A stretch of 64,000 nucleotides of DNA from Persicimonas caeni (lineage in GTDB: Bacteria > Myxococcota_A > Bradymonadia > Bradymonadales > Bradymonadaceae). The DNA lies in contig NZ_CP041186.1 in assembly GCF_006517175.1 (NCBI RefSeq), positions 5,235,074 to 5,299,073 of the forward strand, written 5' to 3'. Shown in pieces: positions 10,850 to 17,826 of this stretch (the first letter of the stretch is position 1; each line of letters starts with the position of its first letter). The position numbers were made by a program, and so were the translations under genes. The notes under the pieces were generated by a model. It was not told the DNA's origin, did not search any database, and saw nothing but the letters and a program-made list of their open reading frames with translations.

Positions 10850-11322
10850 AACCGGCGCGCCTTTTTTGAGAGCACCAACAAGGCGGCCGTCTCGGCCAGC
10901 GCGGCCTCCTTTCGGCGAAGCTCGCTTTCGAGTTCGCGCTTGTCCCGTTGGGCCTGGCGCAGCTTCTGGGTGGCCTCCTTCTTGGCCCTGGTGCGTCCAT
11001 CAAGCCCCTCGTACATCTGCGCTCTCCAGCGTCGAAGGTCGCTTGTATGCACTCCTTCCTCGCGCAGGAAAGCGCCAAACTCCTTGCCCTCGAGCGCCTC
11101 GGCGGCCATCACAAGACGCAGCTTTTCGGCCGAAGAGCGTCTCTCGGGTGCCGACTCTGGCTTTGCCTCAGCACGCAAGGCACCATCGAGCGCCGCCTTT
11201 CTCCACCGCCAAAGCGTCGTCTTGCCCACGCCGCTCAGCTCGGCCAGGCTCTCCGGGCTGATCTTTTCGTCGAGCATCCGTCGAACAAGACGCTCTTTTA
11301 GCTCTTTAGGATATGGACTCAT
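10792..11322 (-). CDS. IS3-family OrfA (DNA-binding helix-turn-helix)
   Basis: The start at 11322 is supported by AAGGAG seven bases upstream, and the product is 176 residues. It begins MSPYPKELKERLVRRM and holds a transposase_8-type helix-turn-helix (SPESLAELSGVGKTTLWRWRK). A second HTH-like stretch follows (FLREEGVHTSDLRRWR), and then a coiled coil/leucine zipper (about residues 115-160, QRDKRELESELRRKEAALAE). It overlaps orfB by 58 bases, and the zero frame reads through TCA-AAA-AAG at the slippery site. Confidence 0.9.
   Translation of the reverse strand: MSPYPKELKERLVRRMLDEKISPESLAELSGVGKTTLWRWRKAALDGALRAEAKPESAPERRSSAEKLRLVMAAEALEGKEFGAFLREEGVHTSDLRRWRAQMYEGLDGRTRAKKEATQKLRQAQRDKRELESELRRKEAALAETAALLVLSKKARRLWGDEDAPMIGKSDKSSST
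10861..10867 (-). other. Programmed -1 frameshift heptamer A AAA AAG
   Basis: On the minus strand the orfA frame reads TCA AAA AAG here, which is the canonical X XXY YYZ arrangement. Slipping back one base moves the ribosome into the orfB frame, which is open from this point (KKGAPVVGGRGRSHDRQ...). The offset between the two frames is exactly -1. Confidence 0.85.
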
Positions 11323-11405
11323 CTCGGATCTCCTTGTTGCCCCTTCGTTCCATGAAACTAACAATCGAAGAGGCGACAACTATCCTGACACCTGGGGCGT
11401 TGGGG

Positions 11406-11479
11406 TTCACCACGGGGGGCACGGGGACACGGAGGAAGTAAAAAGTAGTTCCCCCGTGTATCCCGTGTCTCCGTGGTGA
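11406..11479. repeat. Dispersed hairpin repeat, copy 2
   Basis: Second copy of the CACCACGG...CCGTGGTG dyad, lying just after the end of the minus-strand gene at 11489. The outer about 25 bp on each side match copy 1 almost perfectly; the A-rich centre differs. Confidence 0.8.
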
Positions 11480-11488
11480 GTCAGCCTT

Positions 11489-13417
11489 TCAAAAGTCGAT
11501 CACGGCCGATCCTGCAGCAGAGGTCGCCCAGAAGTTGACCGCCGCGTCCTCGAGCGCGTCGTCGCTGTAGATGGTGAAGTGGCCGGTCGACGAGCTCATG
11601 TACGAGCCCATCGTCAGCGGCTGGCCGCTCAGGGATTGGCGGTTGGCTTCCAGCGGGGCGTCGACTTGTTCGATGTCGCCGACGTTCCACGGGTCGACCG
11701 GCCAGCCCTTGGGGCCGACGACGGGCAGGCCCGCGGCGGTCATCAGCGCGTTCATCGACAGGGTGGAGGTGGTGTAGTCGTCTTTGCCGTTGATCATGAA
11801 CACGCTCGCCCCACCTTGGCCGTCGCCCCAGCCGCGCCAGTAGCGCGCGTAGTTGTGCGGGTCGACCACGTCGGCGCCCACTTGCGCCATCGCCACGATG
11901 GGGTGGAAGCGGTCGATGGGGCGCGAGACGTCGAGCAGGTTCTGGACGAGCTGGGCGATGTCGAACGGGTCTTTGCGGAAGATGATCGTCTCGCTCAAGT
12001 ACGAGCCCACCCCGTTGAGCATGTAGGTGTCGATGCGCGGCTCGACGCCGGCGACCATCGCCCCCACGAGCGCGCCCTGGGAGTGGCCACCGTAGAAGAC
12101 GCGCGAGGTGTCGATGGGGGGCAGGCCGATGAGGTTGATGAGCTTCTCTTCGATCAAGCGGATGAAGTAGCTAGTCTCGGCAACCTGTTGGCGGAAGACC
12201 GTGCGGCCCGACTTGGGGTTGATGTAGTTGAACGTGTCGAGCTCGGGGTCGTAGTCGGCCTCGCCGCGGTCCTTGTGGAATTGGGGCACGAAGGTCGCCA
12301 CCGCGAAGCCCGCCTCGAGGGCGCCCACGATGTGGTCGTCGCCGATATGGCTCGCCAGTTGTGCGCCGGTGCCGTCCTCCCAGACCAGTAGTTTGAGCGG
12401 CCCGTCGGGGTTTCTGGGGACCGTCACCGCAAAGGGCACCGTCTCCCAGCGCTGGATCTCGGGACGTCCGCTCTCGTCGAATACGAGATCGCCGTCGCGC
12501 GAGTAGGGCGGCTCGCCCTTCTGGAAGATCGGCATCTTCATGGTGCCGCTGTAGACCTCGTAGGCGCTCGTCGACCGCGCCACCCACTTGCGCCAGTTGC
12601 GAATGTCCCGAATCTCGGTCGCGTCACTCCAGACCATCTCGCGCAGCTTGCGCGTCTCGGCGACCGGGTCCTGGGTCGTAAAGACCGAGGCCACCGCGAT
12701 CTCCTTCGACGACAAATTCGTCTGCGGCAGGCAGTCGCGCATGGGGTCGAAGCTCAGCGCCAGCGCCTCGTCGGCGCCGTCGCCGTTGAGGTGGGCGGCG
12801 AACGCCTCGGGGCGCGCGGTCGACAGGTCGTTGCCGCCGAAGCTCGTCGTCACGATGAGCGCATACGGCGTCGCCGGCCGCAGCGGGTAGCCCGGCACCG
12901 GCGCTACCTTGAGCGTGTTGGCGGCGACGTACTTATCACCCTCTGCATCCCACACCGCCTCGACCGGCACGCGCTCGCCGCACGCCGCTTCGCTCATCGC
13001 GATGAGCTGGATGGGCGAGTTCGGGTCGACCGTGGCGCTGGGTACCGGGATGGCGTCGTCGGGCGGGGCGGTGTCGGTCTCGAACGCCACGTAGGCCACC
13101 GGCATCGTCGAGAACCCGCGGATCGTCGACAGCATCTCGACGTAGCGCTTCACGAAGTTGTGATTGGCGTTGGGGATATCGGAGACGTCGACCGTGCCTT
13201 GGGCGCTCACCCGCGCGTCCGACGGCCAGGGCATGCGGTAGAAGTCTTCGTCGGCCGGCGCATATCGCGGCATCAGGTCGCCGTCTTGCGCCTCGACCTT
13301 CTCGAGGCCTTGCTCGCGCTCGGCGATCTCGCCGCAACCCGACAAGGCGGCGCTCGCGCCCAGGGCGAGGAGAGGGGTCAAGCAGGCGAGGAGACTCGGG
13401 AATCGTGGTGTGTACAT
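11489..13417 (-). CDS. Secreted lipoprotein with alpha/beta-hydrolase fold
   Basis: This 642-residue protein starts with a lipoprotein signal peptide (ALGASAALSGC, Cys near residue 28). The N-terminal half is beta-rich, with sequence such as DEDFYRMPWPSDARV. The C-terminal half looks like an alpha/beta hydrolase: oxyanion-type text LKLLVWEDGTGAQ, the nucleophile elbow VFYGGHSQGALVGAMV (Ser in GHSQG), an acid candidate in FMINGKDDYTT and a His candidate in SSTGHFTIYSDD. The substrate is unknown; secreted esterase or lipase is possible. No strong ribosome-binding site precedes the ATG at 13417, but it is the only start that gives the signal peptide. Confidence 0.85.
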   Translation of the reverse strand: MYTPRFPSLLACLTPLLALGASAALSGCGEIAEREQGLEKVEAQDGDLMPRYAPADEDFYRMPWPSDARVSAQGTVDVSDIPNANHNFVKRYVEMLSTIRGFSTMPVAYVAFETDTAPPDDAIPVPSATVDPNSPIQLIAMSEAACGERVPVEAVWDAEGDKYVAANTLKVAPVPGYPLRPATPYALIVTTSFGGNDLSTARPEAFAAHLNGDGADEALALSFDPMRDCLPQTNLSSKEIAVASVFTTQDPVAETRKLREMVWSDATEIRDIRNWRKWVARSTSAYEVYSGTMKMPIFQKGEPPYSRDGDLVFDESGRPEIQRWETVPFAVTVPRNPDGPLKLLVWEDGTGAQLASHIGDDHIVGALEAGFAVATFVPQFHKDRGEADYDPELDTFNYINPKSGRTVFRQQVAETSYFIRLIEEKLINLIGLPPIDTSRVFYGGHSQGALVGAMVAGVEPRIDTYMLNGVGSYLSETIIFRKDPFDIAQLVQNLLDVSRPIDRFHPIVAMAQVGADVVDPHNYARYWRGWGDGQGGASVFMINGKDDYTTSTLSMNALMTAAGLPVVGPKGWPVDPWNVGDIEQVDAPLEANRQSLSGQPLTMGSYMSSSTGHFTIYSDDALEDAAVNFWATSAAGSAVIDF

Positions 13418-13576
13418 CGGCGCCGTATCGCTGGAGAGGAGCAGTTCGGCGGCATTATAGCGGCAGGTGCATCGCAGAGATAGTGCGTTCGCCCACGCCC
13501 CGTTAACTCCCCGGCCTTCGTGTCGAGTTTGAGTCTCGAGGGCTCATCTGATCCTCGATCTCGACGGAGGTGCGCG

Positions 13577-13867
13577 ATGAAATCGGTGTTCGTACAGGAG
13601 TGGGTCGACTCGGAGCTGGGACACTCGGGTAGCAACTCGCGCTACTCGATTCATATGAAGGAGGACGACCGGGACCGGTTCGCCCGCGCTCATGCGGGGG
13701 AGGCCAAGCAAGCCGGCCGCGCGTTGCGTCCCATCGGCCGCTGGGGCGTGGTCGGGATCGACGAGGCGGTCTACGAAGAGGTGCGAAAGAGCGTCAACGG
13801 CATGTGGTACCGCGGCAAGGCCTACTGGGACGGCCAGGAGATCGATATCGGCGGCGGGTCGAAGTAG
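13577..13867 (+). CDS. Small hypothetical protein, 96 residues
   Basis: The ATG at 13577 is preceded by GGAGG with six bases between, a good ribosome-binding site. The product (MKSVFVQEWVDSELGHSG...) is charged and soluble with no signal peptide. It holds the sequence RPIGRWGVVGIDEAVYEEV and ends in a Gly-rich tail. I do not recognise it. It is divergent from the hydrolase lipoprotein, with about 160 bp between, and convergent with the TSP3 protein. Confidence 0.65.
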   Translation: MKSVFVQEWVDSELGHSGSNSRYSIHMKEDDRDRFARAHAGEAKQAGRALRPIGRWGVVGIDEAVYEEVRKSVNGMWYRGKAYWDGQEIDIGGGSK

Positions 13868-13916
13868 TTCGGTACGAGAGTAGTGCCGCCCCCGCACCGA
13901 ACTCTAATCGGCCCGG

Positions 13917-14750
13917 TCATTGCTGCTTTTTCGTCCAACGCTTCATGATGCCGTTGCTGCAGCCGAACTTCTCGTGGCCTTTGCCGATGCCGAGCTCGTC
14001 GATGATCTGCGAGCAGCTGCATCCGCCGGTGTCCTCCATCGTGTAGGGCCCGTAGACGATCTCACCTTTGGGCGTCAGCGTCTGGAAGACGCCGGTCGGC
14101 GTCGCAATCCAGCGATTCACGCCCAGGCGCACCGACGGCACGCCGGCGTCGGCGTCGCTGTCGGGGCTCGCCTCACACAGATCCTCGTTGCCACAGACGC
14201 CGTCGCCGTCCGCGTCGTTGCTCGGGTCGTGGGGGCAGATATCGCACGCATCGCCGATGCCGTCGCTGTCGGCGTCGGACTGCGAGGCGTTGGCCACGCT
14301 CGGGCAATTGTCGTTCGCGTCGCACACGCCGTCGCCGTCGGGGTCGGCGCACGCATCCCCGATGGTCATCTCCTGCGGATAGCACCCCTCCACGCCCGTC
14401 TCTAGGCTCGTCGTCGAGGTCGGCTCGATCGAATAGTCCCCGTCGCCCAGCCCGCTGACGGTCACCGCTTGCCAATAAAAGACGCGCAGGTCCCCACCAC
14501 ACGCCTGCGGCTGACAGACGACGTCGTCGGGGATCTCCCGCGTGACATCGATGAAGTCGTAGGTCTGCCCGTCGATGACCAGCCCGCCCACCGGCCAGAG
14601 CAGCCAGTGGGCCGTGCCCGCGTAGAACGTGACGTCCCCGTTGTCGTGTTCATCCCAACAAATCTCGGAGGTGTGAGCCGACGCAGCCATCGGGATGGCG
14701 AAGACTGCGGCACAAATAACGAGAGCCAACAAATTCCTAGAACGACGCAT
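13917..14750 (-). CDS. Secreted thrombospondin type-3 repeat protein
   Basis: This 277-residue protein has a Sec signal peptide (ICAAVFAIPMAASAHT, cleavage near residue 25). The N-terminal domain is beta-rich with paired Cys (CQPQACGGDL). Residues about 130-195 hold calcium-binding TSP3-type repeats of the form DPDGDGVCDANDNCP, DADSDGIGDACDICP and DADGDGVCGNEDLC. The C-terminal part carries CSCSQIIDELGIGKGHEKFGCSNGIM and a basic tail. Such proteins are secreted or surface-attached and bind calcium; a specific function cannot be read from the sequence. Confidence 0.88.
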   Translation of the reverse strand: MRRSRNLLALVICAAVFAIPMAASAHTSEICWDEHDNGDVTFYAGTAHWLLWPVGGLVIDGQTYDFIDVTREIPDDVVCQPQACGGDLRVFYWQAVTVSGLGDGDYSIEPTSTTSLETGVEGCYPQEMTIGDACADPDGDGVCDANDNCPSVANASQSDADSDGIGDACDICPHDPSNDADGDGVCGNEDLCEASPDSDADAGVPSVRLGVNRWIATPTGVFQTLTPKGEIVYGPYTMEDTGGCSCSQIIDELGIGKGHEKFGCSNGIMKRWTKKQQ

Positions 14751-15292
14751 GCTCCTCTCCTCGCTTTGTCCTTCGAACGCTCGCCACCGTGGCTTTTACG
14801 TTCTTTGGACATCATGAGTTCGTAGCCGGCGGGGATTCGATTAATCACTAAATCGATATTGAGGTAGAACGCCCCGCTTAGCTGCCTTGTTTTTTATGAT
14901 AGCAGCGGGGCTGTGTTAAAGCGAGAGACGCTAAACCTGATTTTTATGACATCGCCGTCAGAAGGTTTTGTGGGTGGTGTTTTGGGCTAAGGTGTTGGGT
15001 TGTTTTGGGTTTCGCGGCCTGTGGTGTGGCTCTGGGAGCATGCATGGGTGGGGGTGGATGTACGTGCTTGTGTTGAGTTGTGCTGCAAGGTGTGTGGTGT
15101 GTTTGTGTAGGTTTAGGGGTGCAGGGTGTGTACAAATGTGGCGGTTAAAAATGAGGCTGTTTTGTTAGTTGTTGGTGCGGGTTGTGGTTCGTGTTGTGTG
15201 AAATATTAAGTTTAATTGGTTGAGGTGGTCGTTGTGGGGCTGAAAGCTGAGTCGGTCCGTCGCCCGGGCGATCGCTTCAGCGGTGTGAGCGG
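14751..15292. other. Gene-free stretch with extreme G-over-C skew
   Basis: No convincing gene is present in these 540 bp. From about 14965 to 15245 the plus strand is made almost only of G, T and some A. In 15061-15240 I count about 71 G and 12 C. Composition is quite unlike the flanks. A bulged GC-rich stem (GCCCCGC at 14871 with GCGGGGC near 14912) precedes it. Short ORFs on both strands (14944-15168) look like by-products of the composition. Confidence 0.7.
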
Positions 15293-17689
15293 CTACTCGA
15301 CCCGCACCGTCACCGACGCCTCCACGCGGCCCCGCCCGACGCCCACGGCGTGCTCGCCGGGCGCGAGCTTCCAGAAGGCCCGAAAGGGGGCGTCTACCGT
15401 CGCGACCGCCTCGCCGTCGACGAACCAGGTCAAGGTGTCGTCGCGCCGGCTGGCCGGCACCTCGACGCGCAGGGCGACCTGCTGCTCGCTACGCGGCAGG
15501 CTCGGGTCGAGGACGAAGGTGTCGCCGGGCATCGGGTGGGTGATGCGCAGGTCCGCGGCTCGGGCGGCGTCGCCGGGATCGTCGCCACATAGCGGCGAGT
15601 GCTGCGTGGGCGGCAGTCGGTGGCCGCGCTCGAGCGCCCACTCGGTCCAGTCGTCGGGGACGTCGAGGAACTCGCGCTCCTCGACGTGTGCGTCGGGGCA
15701 GTCGGGGCCGGCGAGGAGGCCGTTGCGCGTGTCGATTGCGAAGGTGCGGTGGATTTCGCAGTCGGCCAGTTCGGCCCACGACGCCTCGCCGGCGAAAGAC
15801 TCCAGGCGCGTCGAAGGGCACAGGTGGCCGGGCTTCTGGCCCGACAGCGCGCACACGGTGCGCTCCTCGACGCCCTTCGGCGCCTCGTACCAGTCGACGT
15901 CGGCCGGGCTGGCCGCGTCCGGGTACAGGGCCTGGAAGACCTGGCGCATGATCGGCGCGGCGCCGGTCACGCCGCTCGAGCCGAGCATCGGAGTGGCGTC
16001 GAAGTTGCCCGCCCAGACCGCCACTGTGTAGTCGGGGGTCACGCCCACCGCCCAGTTGTCGCGAAAGCCCGCGCTCGTGCCCGTCTTCGCGGCGACCTTG
16101 TAGGGCAGATGCAGGGCGCTGTAGCGGCCGAAGCCCCGCGAGCGGGCGCGGTCGTCGCTGAGGATGTCGAGGAGGAGGTAGGACGTTTGCGCCGAGAGCA
16201 GACGCTTTTTTGGTTCTTGGTTCTTGGTTCTTGGTTCTTGGTCAGTCAGTTGAACCGGCTTGGGGTGGCCGAGGCGGCCCAGGGCGGCGTAGGCGGCGGC
16301 GAGGTCGAGGAGGCGGACTTCGCCGTTTCCGAGGGCGAGCCCCAGGCCGTAGTGGTCGGCGTCGGCGTCGAGGGTGTCGAGGCCGAGGGCGAGCAGTTTT
16401 TGGTGGACGGCCTCGGCGCCCAGGCGGTGGGTGACGTGGACCGCGGGGATATTGAGCGAACTCGCCAGGGCGTCGCGCACGCTGACCGGGCCGTGGTAGC
16501 TGCGGTCGTAGTTCTCGGGGATATAGACGCCATCGGCGGCCGGAAATTGCGCCGGAAAGTCGGGCAGCATGTCGGCGGCGGTGCCGCCGCTCTCCAGGTA
16601 GAGCCCGTAGACGAACGGCTTGAGCGCCGAGCCGGGCTGGCGGCGGGCGAGCACGCCGTCGTTGGCGCCGTCGCCCTCCGCGTCGAAGTAGTCGCGCGAG
16701 CCGACCCACGCCAGGACCTCGGCCGTCTTTGTGTCGAGCACGACCACGGCGGCCTGGCCGACGTTTTTCTTCTCCAGGCGCGACAACTCCTGGCCGACGA
16801 TGCCCCGGACCTTGTGCTGCAAGTCGAGGTCGAGCGTCGTCTCGATGCGTTGCGGGCGCCCCAACTTACCAAGCCGCGACAGCGGGCCGCGTTCGGACAG
16901 CAAATGGTCGGTAAAATGCGCGGCCATGACGCGCCCGCGCCGCCCGACGACGGTGAGCTCCTCGTCGAGCGCGCGCCGGTACGCGGCGTCGTCGATCACG
17001 CCGCGCTCGTGCATCAGGGCGAGCACGCGGCGCTGCACGCGCTTGGCGCGCTCGAAGTCGGCGTAGGGGTTGTTGAGGCTCGGCGCGCGCGGGATGCCCG
17101 CGAGCAGCGCCGACTCGGCCAGCGTGAGCTGGGAGGGCGGTTTGTCGAAGTACATCGACGCGGCCGCGGCGACCCCGAAGAGCTGATTCCCATAGGGCGC
17201 GCGGTTCAGATACTGCTCGAGGATGCTGCGCTTGGTCTCCTGCTTGTCGAGGCGAACGGCCAGCACCATCTCCTCGAGCTTGTTGGGCAGCGTGCGCGCT
17301 CGGCTCCCGCCGGCGACCATTTTGGCGACCTGCTGGGTGATCGTCGACGCGCCGCTGACGATCTCGACGTTCGTCACGTTCTGCCAGGCCGCCCGCCCAA
17401 CCGCCAAGGGGTCGACGCCCGCGTGCGACCAAAAGCGGCGGTCCTCGGCGTGGACCGTCGCCGCGACCATATGCGGCGAGATGGCGTCGAGGCCGACGGC
17501 GCGCGCGCGGCCCTCGGTGGCGCCCAACGCCTCGCGCAGCGGGCGGCCGTGGCGGTCGACGAGGCGTGTGCTGGTGAGGTTATCGTAGCTGAGCAGTTCT
17601 CCAGGGAACGGCACGAGCCAGAGCGCGGCGCCAGCCGCGAGGAGCGCGGTAGTGCAGATAACCGTGAGGGCTTTGTGGGAGTTCTTCAT
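15293..17689 (-). CDS. pbpC: Penicillin-binding protein 1C
   Basis: This 798-residue protein has an N-terminal membrane anchor (about 8-28) and a family-51 glycosyltransferase domain with EDRRFWSHAGVDP (Glu82) and QQVAKMVAGG. The transpeptidase domain has SxxK in GSALKP (Ser354), SxN in SSLN (Ser411) and KTG in AKTGTSAG (Lys535). A C-terminal beta-rich domain (about 690-798) fits the BiPBP_C region of PBP1C. It polymerises and cross-links peptidoglycan in the periplasm. It lies downstream of the alpha-2-macroglobulin gene on the same strand, as in E. coli. Odd feature: four tandem copies of a 7-bp unit at 16211-16241 (residues about 483-493) lie between the SxN and KTG motifs. Confidence 0.96.
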   Translation of the reverse strand: MKNSHKALTVICTTALLAAGAALWLVPFPGELLSYDNLTSTRLVDRHGRPLREALGATEGRARAVGLDAISPHMVAATVHAEDRRFWSHAGVDPLAVGRAAWQNVTNVEIVSGASTITQQVAKMVAGGSRARTLPNKLEEMVLAVRLDKQETKRSILEQYLNRAPYGNQLFGVAAAASMYFDKPPSQLTLAESALLAGIPRAPSLNNPYADFERAKRVQRRVLALMHERGVIDDAAYRRALDEELTVVGRRGRVMAAHFTDHLLSERGPLSRLGKLGRPQRIETTLDLDLQHKVRGIVGQELSRLEKKNVGQAAVVVLDTKTAEVLAWVGSRDYFDAEGDGANDGVLARRQPGSALKPFVYGLYLESGGTAADMLPDFPAQFPAADGVYIPENYDRSYHGPVSVRDALASSLNIPAVHVTHRLGAEAVHQKLLALGLDTLDADADHYGLGLALGNGEVRLLDLAAAYAALGRLGHPKPVQLTDQEPRTKNQEPKKRLLSAQTSYLLLDILSDDRARSRGFGRYSALHLPYKVAAKTGTSAGFRDNWAVGVTPDYTVAVWAGNFDATPMLGSSGVTGAAPIMRQVFQALYPDAASPADVDWYEAPKGVEERTVCALSGQKPGHLCPSTRLESFAGEASWAELADCEIHRTFAIDTRNGLLAGPDCPDAHVEEREFLDVPDDWTEWALERGHRLPPTQHSPLCGDDPGDAARAADLRITHPMPGDTFVLDPSLPRSEQQVALRVEVPASRRDDTLTWFVDGEAVATVDAPFRAFWKLAPGEHAVGVGRGRVEASVTVRVE
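16211..16241. repeat. Heptanucleotide tandem repeat inside pbpC
   Basis: Four perfect copies of TGGTTCT plus a partial TGG lie within the coding sequence. Because the unit is 7 bp, gain or loss of one copy would shift the frame before the KTG box of the transpeptidase domain. The encoded residues (TDQEPRTKNQEPKK) are hydrophilic and probably lie in a loop. Confidence 0.9.
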
Positions 17690-17720
17690 TGAACGCTAGC
17701 CAGTGGCGGTCGAACAGCCC

Positions 17721-17814
17721 CGTGATCGTCGTCGTGATCGTGATCGTGATCGGTTGTCTGTACCGCGAAAACGATAACAACCGATCACGACTACGATCAC
17801 GATCACGATCACGG
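17721..17814. repeat. Long hairpin built of GTGATC repeats
   Basis: A 37-bp arm starting CGTGATCGTCGTCGTGATCG at 17721 pairs with a complementary arm ending at about 17814, with about four or five mismatches and a loop of about 20 bases. Both arms are themselves short GTGATC/GATCAC hexamer repeats. It lies in the 137-bp gap between the alpha-2-macroglobulin gene and pbpC, and would form a strong RNA structure in a shared transcript. Confidence 0.8.
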
Positions 17815-17826
17815 TCGAGTCGACGC

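Larger units (their letters stand above)
9771..11390 (-). mobile_element. Complete IS3-family insertion sequence, 1620 bp
   Basis: The element is bounded by imperfect inverted repeats: left TGTCAAGATAGTTGTCGC... at 9771-9791, right end the complement of TGTCAGGATAGTTGTCGC... at 11370-11390, with 19 of 21 positions matching. It carries the two overlapping reading frames orfA and orfB of the IS3 family on the minus strand, and a -1 frameshift heptamer A AAA AAG in the overlap. No 3-4 bp direct repeat is obvious at the edges (TATG on the left, CCTG on the right). This may mean an old insertion or recombination between copies. Both frames are intact, so it could still be active. Confidence 0.92.

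Noticed and set aside
14944-15168. Short ORFs in the G/T-rich region on both strands
   Set aside because: Sequences such as GSGSMHGWGWMYVLVL and TQTHHTPCSTTQHKHVHPPP only reflect base composition; no ribosome-binding sites or homologous patterns.
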